Origin: Semisulcospira habei
Lineage: Eukaryota; Mollusca; Gastropoda; Semisulcospiridae
NCBI GenBank assembly: GCA_036245525.1
Contig: BTPG01000007.1
Span: forward strand, 122,752,875-122,816,874
Reading direction: 5' to 3'
DNA length: 64,000 bases
Position numbers and translations under genes: made by a program. Shown piece by piece: positions 44,866-56,429 of the stretch. How positions within the stretch are numbered: position 1 is the first letter of the stretch; each line of letters starts with the position of its first letter. The notes under the pieces are model-generated. The model was not told the DNA's origin, searched no databases, and saw nothing but the letters and a program-made list of their open reading frames with translations.

Positions 44866-45010
44866 CTGCAACCAGACAGAAAAGGTACAGTGAAAAAAAG
44901 AACATCTCCCCGACTAATCTGCGAGTCTGCAGAGATGACTTCAAACGACACATTAAAGTGCTTTCAACGGCTTCGGGACACACTGGATGACGAAACGAAA
45001 TCCCCCAAAT

Positions 45011-45103
45011 TTAACTCTTTGGTTGTCAGCAGCGGTTTTTTGTCGAGGTGATTCTGGTAGGAATCATCGCAACAGAAACCGCTGCCAACAGCCAAAAGGT
45101 TAA
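45011..45103. mobile_element. Family E hairpin MITE
   Basis: TTAACTCTTTGGTTGTCAGC to gccaacagccaaaaggttaa. Core gaggtgattctggtaggaatc. Its right TTAA (45100-45103) begins the next element. Confidence 0.8.
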
Positions 45104-45197
45104 CCCATATAAACCCAAGGCCGCATTTCCCAAATTTTGGAGGCATCACCTAACGACCATGTGGCAGCCGGAGAGCGTTGGGGCGAAATGGGTTAGG
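45100..45197. mobile_element. Family A MITE, hairpin core lost
   Basis: TTAACCCATATAAACCCAAG to gttggggcgaaatgggtta. Retains cccaaattttggaggcatca, the A flank, but no agcttggcgcc core. Confidence 0.65.
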
Positions 45198-45242
45198 ACT
45201 ATCCGACGAAGACTACATCTGAACCTGTCTTGAATGGCAACA

Positions 45243-45335
45243 AGTGTCACCTGTCATAAAAGACCTTCATTTAGGTGGCTGCAGCCACAGTCACAGCTAC
45301 AGCCACCTAAATGATGGTCTCTAATGACCCGTGAT
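45243..45335. repeat. Family H hairpin
   Basis: gaccttcatttaggtggctg / cagccacctaaatgatggtc with loop cagccacagtcacagcta. Followed by gtcgctcaaaacagattctg, also found after the H copy at 59751. Confidence 0.7.
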
Positions 45336-45841
45336 CTCTCATAAAGTTGTCGCTCAAAACAGATTCTGCTGTACATGCATGTTGAGGAGCCAGAGCAACC
45401 ATGATAGTTCAAGAGCATTAGATCTCAAGTTATCCCGGCACCTATCACCTGTGTGAATGTAAGGTGTTGGGAAGGGATGGGGTGGTTTAAAGTAGTGTAT
45501 AATTGTGCGTGTGTTTGAAAGAGAGGGTGTGCTGTTGTGCATGCTCAGTGAGTCCAGTGTTTTTTCTGGAGAACAGCGCTATACAAGAACTATGTATTAT
45601 TATTATTATTTACCTACTATGGCCTATCTATTGTCTAAACAGGAGTAAATGGGTTAAACAAATCTTCATGAAGTGACTGCAGGTGTAATGGGGGTAATTG
45701 AAAAGGTTACAATCACTGGTTTCAGGCCCATCGGCAACACTTTAAAATTTTCAACATCAAAAGCCTGTAATTGACATTGCATATTGGACATATTTGGATG
45801 TTCTACATATCAGTTAATTTATTGATGAATATGGGAACTTG

Positions 45842-45897
45842 TTAGTTAGTTATTTGGTTTTAACACCGAGCAGGCGACTAAGGCCATCTCATGGCGG
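45842..45897 (-). mobile_element. 56-bp retroposon copy with 12-bp target duplication
   Basis: Flanked by tatgggaacttg at 45830-45841 and 45898-45909. On the minus strand it reads ccgccatgagatggccttag, tcgcctgctcggtgttaaaa, ccaaataactaactaac. The TAAC tail and flanking duplication mark reverse transcription of a severely 5'-truncated SINE/LINE. Confidence 0.8.
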
Positions 45898-46465
45898 TAT
45901 GGGAACTTGTGTTTGTGCGATTCTGCATGTGTTTGTGCTTGCATGCATCTGCACACATTATATGCACACAAGCACACACACAAACAGACTTACCAAAACG
46001 TTTACAAAAACAGGTGTCCACTGTACATATTACACAAACCGCAACTGCAAAATAGACATCCTACTAAATCAAAAAGTCTTTAAGAAAAAAATACATTTTA
46101 TTTTTCTTTATTTAAAAAATCAAAGCAAAAGAGATCCTGAAGAAAATCCATCAGCTGGAGAGAAAGAAAACACTTCCATCACACTCGGCCACTGCAGACG
46201 ACAGGGAGAAACTTTGTTTAATCCCTGCTCGAATCTTCAAAACAATAAATCTGCACCACTTCCTACGTCTGAAGGGAATAGATTCACGAAAAAAAACCGA
46301 CTTAGGTCATCTCCACCAGCAGGACACTCAGCTTACATCTGCGCAAGGCACGGATTCTCATGAGCCCCTGTGGTCGCAAAGATAAAACTAAAAATTAAAA
46401 AAATAAAATAAAATAAAAAACTGAATAGGCAGGTCACTATACTAGCAGACGACAAAAGTTCCATC

Positions 46466-46533
46466 TGCAAGAGGCATAAATTCTCATGAGCTCCTGCGAC
46501 TGCAGGGGATCATGAGAATCTATGCCTCTTACA
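46466..46533. mobile_element. Family D hairpin
   Basis: ctgcaagaggcataaattct / agaatctatgcctcttacag. A lone left arm (aaggcacggattctcatgag) sits upstream at 46345-46364. Confidence 0.75.
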
Positions 46534-46791
46534 GACGGAACCTGTGCCTTCTGGCTTGCACAGGCTCATGAGGATCTGCACGTCTGGCCGTTGGACAGAG
46601 CCGGCAGGGAGGCCAGAATCAATGGAACCCATCCGCGCGCCATGACGAGCGAGCAATCGCGTGATGAAAAAATGAAAGACAGCTCAAACACTGGAGCTTC
46701 AAACGCAAGCACTCAGATCTCAAGGTCTCACACTTCGTCCGAACCTCAAACCCTGGAGCTTTGTGGAGCGACAGTGTCCTGTCGCACAATG

Positions 46792-46855
46792 TAAGAGGTG
46801 TAAATTCTCATGAGCCCCTGCCGTCGCTGGGGCTGATGAAAGTCTACGCCTCTTG
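46792..46855. mobile_element. Family D hairpin
   Basis: taagaggtgtaaattctcat / atgaaagtctacgcctctt. Confidence 0.65.
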
Positions 46856-47531
46856 GGGTTCGCTGAAGGACTGACCCGCATGACGCCACTTTGGGCCCAA
46901 AACCTGCCCTCAAAAGAGCTCTCACTTTAATTTTGTTGATACTTTCCTGGGACTACCTGTATACTGCGCCATTTTGAGCCACTGAGGGGAGAATGTCAGA
47001 TGACACCCACTGAGTTTTGCCTGCACTTGACTGACTGGCATTCCAACTGACTTAATGCCTGAGAGGTTGTCAGTTCTATCAGCTAAATGCTTACTGTGCT
47101 GCTGGACTGATAACTCTCTGTCTTTACCATCTAAAAAAATGTACTGAGGCAGAAAAAAAGTCATTCGTCTACTTCTTCAAAGGTCACATCATAACATGAA
47201 CATTTATGTGAAATGTGTTCTATATAAACCCCAGATGTTTGTGTTTGTTTAAAAAAAAAAAATTCTAAGATGAGCTGAATATATGAACCCACCTTCAGCT
47301 CTAAACAAATGAACTTCATACTAGCCTCAGAAGCGATGACATGATGAACGAATGCGTTCAGTACGAGCGCTTGCCGTTTGCATTTTCTCCATCTGCTGCT
47401 GAATCTCCAACGCAGAAACTGACCATTCCAGGCCCCAAAAGTGATGACATAATAAAGAGAAAAATATCAAGAGATTCTGCCAAGAGCCGCGGCCTGTTTG
47501 CCCAGCAAACAGACGTCACACCTCTACCAAC

Positions 47532-47583
47532 TGCAAGAGGTGTAGATTCTCATGAGCCCTCATGAGAATCTATGCCTCTTGCA
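47532..47583. mobile_element. Family D hairpin, loop deleted
   Basis: ctgcaagaggtgtagattct / agaatctatgcctcttgcag joined at catgagccctcatg. Confidence 0.7.
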
Positions 47584-48059
47584 GGCGTACATTACGACTT
47601 TTTCTTTTACATTCTCTACCCCCCCCCCCCCCCCCCCCAAACCCCGCCCCCACCCTATCGAGGGAGACATCTAGATGAACGTCCGCTGCGCTCGCCTGGG
47701 ATCACGGGCGAAATCAGCGACAGCTGGAAGCCCTAGTCCTTGTCAAACATCGCCTGGGATCAGGCGAAAATGGACAAAGGGAAACAGGGGAGTTAAACAC
47801 CCATTGCTTTGTTTCAGTCCCGATCCAAAGCTGATCGATGCTAGGCGGCCCTCCAAGAAAAACACTGGAGGACACCCGCTGGGCGTCAAAGCAATCAGTT
47901 CTGCTGTCAGATGGGGAAGGGTCTGCGCTAACCATGGTATCTTACGGGTGATGCTAGATGGGCATTTCTCCATAATTAGATGCCATGGTAGTAGGACTGC
48001 ACTGAACTTTAGTACCGACAGCTCTTTGGTTGTGCCTGCCTAGTATTTCTCCAACAAAT

Positions 48060-48590
48060 ACTGCTGCTGCATATCCAGCCTATACTAATCTATACTAACC
48101 TATATTCAGCCTATATAAAACCTCTATCCAACCTATCACCAAACTATGTTCAGCAAATACCAAGCCTATACCAGTTCTATCCCATGTATCGCCGATCTAC
48201 CTACAGTCTATACCAAGCCTATAAAAATCTATTACCGGTGTATATTCAGCCTCTGCCAATTTCTATCCAAACTATCACAAATCTATAAATACCCCAAGCC
48301 TATACAAATCTATCGCCAGTCTAAATTCAGCCTCTACCAATTTCTAGCCAAACTATCACAAATCAATAAACAGTCAATAACAAGCCTATACGAGATATTG
48401 CCAATCTACATGCAGCTTCTACCAAGCCTATACCAATTTCTATCCCATCTATCACCAATATATCAAGCCTATATCAATCTATGGCCAATCTATATTCTCC
48501 AATCTATCACCAGTCCATCTTCAGCCTCTGCTACGCATAACCCAACCTATACCCAATCTATTACCAATCTATAATTATATAGTCTACACC
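48060..48590. repeat. About 80-bp satellite abutting a GRK2 splice donor
   Basis: Degenerate units rich in cctatacc and ccaatctat. The attcagcctct landmark recurs 81 bp apart (48244 and 48325). The array stops within about 10 nt of the donor of the exon at 48600. A detached unit lies at 48890-48985. Confidence 0.75.
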
Positions 48591-48599
48591 GATACTCAC

Positions 48600-48694
48600 A
48601 CACTGGCATGAGGCTTCTTCTTGGAGAAGTCGCACGCCAACCCCAAGTCTGATATCCTGACGTGGCCGTTCTCGTCCAGCAGGATGTTGGCCGG
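48600..48694 (-). CDS. GRK2: GRK2/3-type GPCR kinase, kinase-domain exon (catalytic loop end to DLG)
   Basis: First recognised exon of a G protein-coupled receptor kinase, a Ser/Thr kinase that phosphorylates agonist-occupied receptors at the plasma membrane so arrestin can bind. The 95-nt exon encodes 31 residues. It opens with [20 protein letters not shown], which follows the HRD-type motif of the catalytic loop. The Asn of PAN and the Asp of DLG are the metal-binding residues; GRKs carry DLG where most kinases have DFG. It continues into [10 protein letters not shown], as in GRK2/3. The acceptor is ttcag and the donor gtgagt. It starts in phase 0 after the expected Lys of the DLK motif and ends with two bases of a Val codon that the next exon completes. 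The gene symbol is a family assignment (GRK2/3; fly Gprk1), not a species orthologue call. Confidence 0.95.
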
Positions 48695-48889
48695 CTGAAA
48701 CAAACAGAACACGCAAATCAGACATTGTGAATCAGTTCCATTCAGCTTTCACCAAGCTAAAGGTCCTCAGGCTGAGTTAACAGTGCCTGCTTACTGCATT
48801 TTATGGTTGGAAGGGACAGGGGGGGGGGGGGAGGGGGAGAGGGTACAGCTGCACGTCCGAGCGCACTCCTGCACAAGCCACTTAGGTAG

Positions 48890-48985
48890 CACAAATCTAT
48901 AAATAGTCTATACCCCAAGCCTATACAAATATATCGCCGGTCTATATTTAGCCTCTACCAATTTCTAGTCAAACTATCACTAGTG
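48890..48985. repeat. Detached satellite unit
   Basis: cacaaatctataaatagtct, ccaagcctatacaaatatat, gcctctaccaatttctagtc: one unit of the 48060-48590 array, now on the other side of the exon. Confidence 0.75.
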
Positions 48986-49150
48986 GCTGGCGCATGACTA
49001 TGCTCACTCATGCAACCCACCCCAAGGGTTATTTGCACGACTGGGCTCAATCCTGCGCGAGGCCGCACTTAGCAAGTGGCTCGGCTGTATCGGAGCACCT
49101 TGCGAAGTGGCTTGCGCAAGTTTTAAGCTCACTTGTGCAACTGAGGCCTG
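48980..49150. mobile_element. Degraded family F hairpins
   Basis: A right arm alone (agtggctggcgcatgactat, ctcactcatgcaac), then a decayed copy with cttagcaagtggctcggctg / ggagcaccttgcgaagtggc. Confidence 0.55.
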
Positions 49151-49840
49151 TTTTGTAGACTGATATTTCACAGCACACGCCACCACAATCACATCCTGTT
49201 AACCACAAAACAAGCCAAAGACTCAACGCATGAACAAAGAAAGAAAGAAAGGCGGGGGCAGGGGATCTAACTGTTTGTCTGTCCAGCGCTGTGATTCCCC
49301 TTGGTTTGTGTACAAAGAAAGAAACAAAACAAATGCACAGAAAAACATATGCAAAATCTATGATGGACATCAAGAAAATCAATGTTACACGGAAATGGCA
49401 ATTCAGTCCCGTCCTCAATGTCTTCATCATAATGGGGAACAAAAATAGTGCACAGCAAAGATATCTTCAGCGAGAACTCAGTTAAAATGATCCTTTTCGC
49501 GCACACATTAAAAGCCTGGACAAAAACAGCATGAGATGGACTAAAAGTCCGGTTAAACATGCGAGCTCGCATGTTTGTCCTTTCTTTTAATCCAAAGTTT
49601 TCGTCACGACGCGTGCAATTTTGACCTACTTCTGCGCTGGCCGAAGAAATCTCTACTACGCTAATTTTTTCCATTGGTTCTCCACTAAGTGATCTACCAC
49701 ATTGTGACCCCCCCCCCCCCCCCCACCCCCCACTCCCTATAGAACATGTGACTGATATAGTCCACATCCTAGCATTTCAATCCTACTTTTTTTTTTCCAA
49801 CTGAAGCATTCCTAGTTTATGGCTCTCCTAAAATTTTAGA

Positions 49841-50056
49841 TCCAGTATCACTAGGCAGGCATTGTCATGGAACCCCCAGGGAAAGAGGAAAAGAGGTAGG
49901 CCGAGAAACTCCTGGCGTCGAGACCTCCAAGCAGACATCAAGAGACTGGGAACCACCTGGAGTAGAATCGAAGGAGAAGCACAGGACAGGAGTTGCTGGA
50001 GGTCTCTCGTCGACGGCCTATACCCGGGTAGGGGTGACAGGCGTAAGTAAGTAAGT
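49841..50056 (+). mobile_element. 5'-truncated LINE 3' end with 11-bp target duplication
   Basis: Flanked by aaaattttaga at 49830-49840 and 50057-50067. It encodes WNPQGKRKRGRPRNSWRRDL, QADIKRLGTTWSRIEGEAQD, RSCWRSLVDGLYPGRGDRRK before the stop, a widespread C-terminus of invertebrate endonuclease-RT LINEs. It ends in a taag repeat tail (gtaagtaagtaagt). Only the last 65 or so codons are present. Confidence 0.8.
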
Positions 50057-50172
50057 AAAATTTTAGAACAATCCGGGAGATCTGATTTTTGTAACCATCT
50101 CCAGTTTGATTTCAAGGTTGTTTTTTTGTTTTGTTTTTGTTTTGTTTTTTTTTTTTTTTTGGGGGGGGGGGG

Positions 50173-50292
<120 letters not shown>

Positions 50293-50572
50293 CACGGGCT
50301 GCCTTTCGAAGCAGTCTTACCACACCGAGCCCTATATATTTATATTTTCAAATGAAACGTTCCCTTTCCCCAGTTTTCGACTCCGCCGTTATTTTAGAAC
50401 AATCCGCGTGATCTAATTTTTTTTAATCATCCCCGCTTCCGAGGAACTCTTTTTTTTTCTTTCTTTCCTTGAAGATGTAGGACAAACAACGACTACATCA
50501 GCTGTGTTCACACGGGACGGGTCCAAAGCCAAAGTTCCCAATGCGTGACGTCCTCTCGAGACTTCATCCCAG

Positions 50573-50710
50573 AAACAGGTCGACCATGATAGTTCAAGGG
50601 AGGTGCCAGAATAGCTTGGCGCCTCCAGGCGCCAAGCTATTCTGCCACCACCCTTGAACCATCACGGTCGATCCACGCCTTGCAGTGTCGTTCAGGGCTG
50701 AAAGGGTTAA
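50573..50710. mobile_element. Family A/B hybrid hairpin MITE
   Basis: Core agcttggcgcctccaggcgc with B-type arms (gatagttcaagggaggtgcc), but an A-type right end (cagggctgaaagggttaa). No left TTAA. Confidence 0.7.
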
Positions 50711-50857
50711 GTGGGTGAGTCAGAGGAAGAAAAAATTCGGTGTTGACACACAACAGTTAGCCGGTCTCAGAAGGCCGGGTCTGGCTTCGGTCATCGTGTT
50801 TTGCCAGCCCTCACCAATCAATAGAAAAATCCGCCGTGCGGGCATGCCGTATCCACC

Positions 50858-50938
50858 TGCAAGAGGCATAGATTCTCATGAGCCACTTGCGTCTTTCAGA
50901 TTTATGCAAGGGGGCTCATGAGGATCTAAGCCCCTCGC
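50858..50938. mobile_element. Family D hairpin with enlarged loop
   Basis: gcaagaggcatagattctca and catgaggatctaagcccctcg around an unusual loop agccacttgcgtctttcaga. Three further decayed D copies follow between 51060 and 51420. Confidence 0.65.
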
Positions 50939-51450
50939 TAGAAGGGTGACAGGCTGCGTTCGCATACATCTGCCCTTTGGATCCACCGTCTCATCGAAGT
51001 TTTTTTAAGCCGAGAACAAGAGACAAATCCTCTGTTTAACCACAATCCGTTTAGCCAAACCGCAAGAGACACTGATGCTAATGCGCCCGTGAGGAGGCAG
51101 GGGTACACGAGAATGTACGCCTCTTTGTTTGGGGTTATGATAATCTATGAGCAAACAAATCCCTTAAAGGATTTACCTAAATGAGAGAGACATAGCTTTT
51201 CATGAGCCCATGCGGTTGCACGGACTCATTAGAATGAATATCCCTTTAATGGGGTCATGGCAATGTACGCTACTTCCTCACAAAAATCGTCCACATTAAT
51301 TGGTTCCAGCGTTCCCCAGAGGAACTGAACTGATCAGGGTCTGGGTTGGTCTGAACACAGGTCTAAACCATTCCCAGCGATCGCAGGGACCCATGAGAAC
51401 CTACGCCTCTTAGTGGGTTTATCACAATCTATGCATCCGGACTCGGCCGC

Positions 51451-51560
51451 ACGAGTGAGATTAGTCATGCGCCAGCCACTAAGCAAGGTGCTCCGCTACA
51501 GCGGAGCTTGTAGCGGAGCACCTTGCTTAGAGGCTGGCGCAGGACTAAGCAACTGGCCCC
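51451..51560. mobile_element. Family F hairpin
   Basis: gcgccagccactaagcaagg / ccttgcttagaggctggcgc. The centre holds a doubled gctccgct/agcggagc palindrome. Confidence 0.75.
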
Positions 51561-51887
51561 TTGCGATTTAGCGTCATGCAACTAGCCCCTCGTGTTTGAG
51601 CATCATTCGTCCTAAATTGCCTCTGCGTTCCTCAAGAGATATAGACTCATCACGGGTAAACCATGCCAAGGCTGAACCAAACAAATCCCCAGTGAGCACA
51701 CAGGGCGGGAAACAAGGGGGAGCAAGGTGTCACGTGACTATAGCGTGCCGCCAGACTAATCGGTCAACGGTTGAAAGGGACATGAACAGCTCTCTAGTCA
51801 ACGTATTAAATTTCCTGTTCCATTTCAAGTATCGTCTTGTGGATTACACGTGTACTCGTAGATTACCGCCATACGGCCTCTGGTGTT

Positions 51888-51950
51888 TTAACTCATTCGA
51901 GACATGCCGCCTACGGATACGAGGCTAACGCGGCACGTCTCGAATTAGTC
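51888..51950. mobile_element. Family I hairpin
   Basis: TTAACTCATTCGAGACATGC to gcggcacgtctcgaattagtc. Right TTAA mutated to TTAG. Confidence 0.7.
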
Positions 51951-52611
51951 AAAACTATGGTGACTATTTCTGTTTTTTTTTTTAAAATCGCTAAGACAAA
52001 ATAAAGTTGGACAATTAAAACGCCCCTGTTTACGAAATGCTCCTGCATCTAGGTAAAACAAACAACAAGAAAAAACAAAAAAAAAACACCGCCACCAAAT
52101 AAAAAAACTCATGTATTAAAAACTCATGCCCAATACAAAATTTCACCTGCTTCTCCGAAAGCCAGGACAAACATGCGATATATATCGCGTGTTTGTCAGG
52201 CTATTAATCCACTGTTTGCGCCAAAGGACGTGCAGATTTTTCGCTTACCTGTGTAAACTTCAACAAAGGAAATCAATGCTTGTTTTTTTTTCACAAGTAA
52301 GCCTTACAGGCCACCGGCACAGGAACATGAAAAAGTTTGGTTTCTTTTAATTTTTGTAATCTTGTCCAAATCACTCCTACTATTTGCCCCCAGATACAGA
52401 GTGTGAGGCATCCTGTTTGATGACATAGCCCTCAAGCTCTGAGGTCAACAGATAAAGCGATTTCGAAAGGGGGGGGGGGGGGGGGGGGGGATAAGCTTTT
52501 AAAAATGTACAGTCTCCTGTATTACCTAAAGCCGGAAACGCGTTGCTATGACAAGGACAAAGAGTACAAAATATATCATAAGAAAGAATAGACGTCATCT
52601 GACGATAAAAG

Positions 52612-52970
52612 ATTGATTGATTGTACATTGCTTAACGTCCCGACAGCAACAAGACTTTCTCAGGACGTGCCTGCACAGCTTGTGAAAAAATAAAAAAAAA
52701 TAAACATAATATTGAATGTATGTCGCCATGGGGCCTAAATAAAGCTAAGACCATTCAGCAACACACATCCAATATCAAGAGCTACAGAGAGCGCAGACAG
52801 TAAGAAGAGTTTTAAAAAGGCAAATACAGGTGAATGGAAAAAGCGTAGACAGAAACACATGCCCCAGAATAGAAGGGAAACCCACCCTGTGGGGCTGACC
52901 AGGGTGATCCTGGATACTAAAAAGTAGTTAACCCCACCCAAGTCCCCCAGGGCAGACCCGGGTGGCGAGA
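52612..52970 (-). mobile_element. SINE copy 5
   Basis: Flanked by ctgacgataaaag (52599-52611) and ctgacgatgaaag (52971-52983), one mismatch. Has an internal deletion next to tgtatgtcgcca. Confidence 0.8.
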
Positions 52971-53155
52971 CTGACGATGAAAGGATTACTGAGCAGTGCA
53001 ATGCAGTTTGTACTCTGTCCTGCATCAATTACACGAAAAAGAGACTCCCGTACTTTCACCGCTGGACGTAAGATTGTACTTTTTAAAAAAATCACTGTAA
53101 ATTCAACGTCAAAGACTCACAGCCGTCAAAGGAACGTGACTACAAAGTAATTCCA

Positions 53156-53222
53156 GCAAGAGGCATAGATCCTCATGAACCCCCGCAACTGCGGGGGTTC
53201 ATGAGGATCTATGCCTCTTGCA
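53156..53222. mobile_element. Family D hairpin, tandem pair member 1
   Basis: gcaagaggcatagatcctca / tgaggatctatgcctcttgc: perfect arms, loop cccccgcaactgcggggg. Confidence 0.8.
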
Positions 53223-53279
53223 GTTGGGTTGTATTCTTTTTGTCAGCAGTCGAAGGAACGAGACTACAAAGTGGTTCCA

Positions 53280-53346
53280 GCAAGAGGCACAGATCCTCAC
53301 GATCCCCCGCAACTGCGGGGGCTCACGAGGATCCATATCTCTTGCA
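53280..53346. mobile_element. Family D hairpin, tandem pair member 2
   Basis: Follows the first by exactly 124 bp and shares flanks (gaacg-gactacaaagt-ttcca, gttgggt). Marks a local tandem duplication. Confidence 0.8.
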
Positions 53347-53911
53347 GTTGGGTGGTGTTAAATTTTTGGCGGCAGTGAATGGGATAACATCTCATTGGCT
53401 AAATGACATCAGGAACATACTTGTAAATGCCCGGCCTTGCTTGTGCAGACGACACGTGCTTTTTACTAGCATTGACTCTTTGTGCGGAATCGATGAAAAT
53501 AGTTTGAGGCCTTTATTCAAGAGCGACATGCCGAGCTGAACATCAGGAATAAATAGGGACTTTTGTGCAGAAATTTCAAGCATGGATTTGGAGAAGAAAT
53601 GCGCAATTCAAACCTCCCAGCCATGCTTTTACCTTGATTAATTTCCGCTGTGTTTACTGCACATTGCAAACTGTGCAATGGAAGAAAGTCTGGTACCTTT
53701 ACCCCGAGAAAAACGCGTCTCTACAGACTGCGATATGAATAGAACGGTTAACAAATATCACTTGATACTCCAAATGAATGTCCAACGTTTTCAATACTGA
53801 AAGTTTTTATACGCGTATGGTATGTTAGAACAAAGTCCATGTTTAATACATCTGTAAACTACGGTCATCCCAGTGTTCAAAAGAACTGCCTGGAATCTCG
53901 CAACGTTTCTT

Positions 53912-54290
53912 AAAGGCCCACTACCGCCTTAACTGTTCAAAGATGCACTTCTGTAACAAACGGTTACGAAACGCTACACATAGGTCTAGTTATGGTTCAT
54001 TTAGACACAGGAGAATCCAGTTCAGCACACGTCGTCTTAATATCAAGTAACCTGACAATGACTCCACTCAGTTCTATATACAGTGCTATCGGTACGATAA
54101 ACAGCTAAAAATAGTTTGAAACACTAACGGCTGGACAAAATAAATACATGTAAGTGCGATTACGCATGTGCTGTTGCTGCGTGTCCAAACTGCTGTTAAA
54201 GTGCATTAGGTGTGTCGACAAGACATAACAAACACAAATGATGCAGAAACGCGTCTTCAGATTTATGCGTAATGGTACTTTAAGAGTGAG
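53912..54290. repeat. Unclassified repeat, copy 2 (partner 32412-32800)
   Basis: aaaggcccactaccgcctta to tgcgtaatggtactttaaga. Colinear with copy 1 over about 380 bp. Confidence 0.65.
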
Positions 54291-54293
54291 TGC

Positions 54294-54346
54294 GTTAGTC
54301 ATTTGGGTTTAACGCGGAGCAGGCGACTAAGGCCATCTCACGGCGG
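54294..54346 (-). mobile_element. Short retroposon tail copy
   Basis: gttagtcatttgggtttaac, gcaggcgactaaggccatct, cacggcgg: same unit as 45842-45897. An imperfect flank repeat (tttaagag / tttctaaagag) is visible. Confidence 0.7.
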
Positions 54347-54419
54347 TTTCTAAAGAGACGTAAACTTGTACGAAGTACTCCATACGTGAAAAGATGTAAA
54401 AACTTGTAATAGCTATTCC

Positions 54420-54641
54420 TTAACCCTTATCATTCGAAATACACCAGTGTGTGAAATAAGTTTGACTAAAATAGTTCACGGGTAGTGCCAGAATAGCTTT
54501 GGCGCCTCTAGGCGCCAAGCTATTCTGCCACCACCTTTGAACTAAAGCCATTGGTCTATATACTTATCTGAAAGTACTATAATGTAGCTTGCACATCGCA
54601 ATGTACAAATTTGAAGCTTTTAGTCTCATTATATGGATTAA
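54420..54641. mobile_element. Family C hairpin MITE
   Basis: TTAACCCTTATCATTCGAAA to tctcattatatggattaa. Core agctttggcgcctctaggcgc. Its right TTAA (54638-54641) starts the next element. Confidence 0.82.
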
Positions 54642-54835
54642 TTTAGCCGTATTTGCAAAGTTTTAACAGTGTCACCTAACAACCATGCGCCATTTGCAGG
54701 AGATGAATAGTCGTCGACCATAATAATTCAAGGGTAGTGCAAGATTAGCTTGGCGCCTAAAGGCGCCAAGCTAATCTGGCACTACCCTTGAATTAACATG
54801 GTCCTGTTGTCGTGCGTCGGGGCTAGATGGGTCAA
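54638..54835. mobile_element. Family A hairpin MITE
   Basis: TTAATTTAGCCGTATTTGCA to ggggctagatgggtcaa. Core agattagcttggcgcc taaa ggcgccaagctaatct perfect. Confidence 0.8.
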
Positions 54836-54958
54836 GTTAATTGTGTTTATGGAATATGGAATGCACGCTTGGGTCTCGGCTGCCTCCACTTGTTCTTTCT
54901 GTCACTTATTTTGTACTCTGATTTTATCTACAGATCAGTAACGATCATTGGAACGTTT

Positions 54959-55051
54959 TTAACCCTTTACCTGTCGGTAGCTGTTTTTGTCCCGATGATT
55001 CCTGAAAAGAATCGTCACGGGAAAAACCGTTACCGACAGTCAAAGGGTTAA
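54959..55051. mobile_element. Family E hairpin MITE, complete
   Basis: TTAACCCTTTACCTGTCGGT to accgacagtcaaagggttaa. Core gatgattcctgaaaagaatcg. Confidence 0.85.
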
Positions 55052-55895
55052 TTTTTGTGGTTGTTACTGAGCATACGCGAGTGTGCAAAACGTGTAAAGA
55101 CATCATTCCTCCACAACCCGACAGCGACTAAAAGAAATGAAATCTCTGAATTGAATTTTTGATTCATCACAATCGTCAATAATCTCAATGCCAACAAAAG
55201 CATACATCTTTTTCACTGGGGGAAATGGATTTTATGAAGCTGTCACTCGTACTCCCGGTACACATATCGAAGAATATCCAATCGACATAAGGTTTTCATA
55301 AAATTGTCAATAGGAACCTTTATAAACAACTGGAATAGACGGGTTCATTAAACTGATACTCCAAACAAAACAGGAGAAGAAGAGAAAGAAAAAAAAATGC
55401 AGCCACGAAACGGATGATTAAGTTATCTCTGTAGGATGTTTATGTCCTTGACTGACGAGAAAAAGTGAACACGATCCAACTGCAAGAGAGTTGCGGGGGC
55501 TCATGACGATCTGTCTCTTGTTGAGACCGATTTGTTTCCATGTTACTTGGACGGTCGTGGCTTTTCGGTCGATGAATGAAGACAGATGATCCGAAATAGA
55601 TTATACGTACAGTGGCAGGGAAGGGGTTAATGGAACGATCCGAGATATTTCCAAAAAGAACCTCGATGGGACGTGAAGGGAACAATCCGGGACACTTGCA
55701 TTTAAATCAAACTCTTGCAGACGATCATCAAGAGACAGAATCGGGGGAAAATACTCTGACGCTGGATAGCGGAATTTCATTAAGTTATCTTCGCCCACAG
55801 TTTTACCAGGGATGAATCAATAGCGTGTACCGTTACCGGCTCAAATCTGGGTGAACCGATTATTTCGAGGATGTAAATGGATCCGAAACATGCTA

Positions 55896-55962
55896 GCAAG
55901 ATGCACAGAATCTCACGAGCCCCTGCTATTGCTGGGGCGCGTTAGAGTCTATGCGTCTTGCA
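55896..55962. mobile_element. Family D hairpin
   Basis: gcaagatgcacagaatctca / gttagagtctatgcgtcttgc, loop gcccctgctattgctgggg. Confidence 0.65.
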
Positions 55963-56429
55963 GATGGGAGAGGGTTCTCTGCAGTCCTGCTTCATTATAG
56001 AGAGGACCGTCCCGTGGGTATACTGGTGGGAAATCAGAGGCCTGGGACGGTACGTGCATTCAGGACAGTGTTCGAGTCACCGGCGTTCAAGGGTGCATCG
56101 TTTTAGAGCGGTTATCCCTCGCAGACACTTTGATTTTGAGGGAGCAAGGTGTGGGCTGCTTTTAAAAAGATAGACCGTAAGGATTTAGGGAGCAAAGCGT
56201 GACCATGAGGATATATGAGAACCGAGATGCAACCGCCTTCACGTTCATTGCCGTAAAAACGCCACCCAACTGCAAGAGGCAAAGAACCTTATGGATCCCG
56301 GAAGACGGAGCTATCAATAGGTGTTTTGTTGTATTCATATCTATGTACTTTGGATTGATGGGACTATTAGGCGTTGAATTTGCTCTGTTTTCAAAGGCAC
56401 TTCTGCATCCACAGTAAAGGGGTTACACT

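Larger units (their letters stand above)
44866..48599 (-). other. GRK2 intron with satellite
   Basis: This 3.7-kb intron holds E, A, H and D elements, a 56-bp retroposon with a target duplication, and an 80-bp satellite that reaches the exon donor. 46860-47530 and 47640-48050 contain no supported feature. Confidence 0.85.

Noticed and set aside
47675..48043. 122-codon plus-strand frame
   Set aside because: No recognisable domain, biased composition and repeat surroundings. It could be the leader of a retroelement but this cannot be supported.
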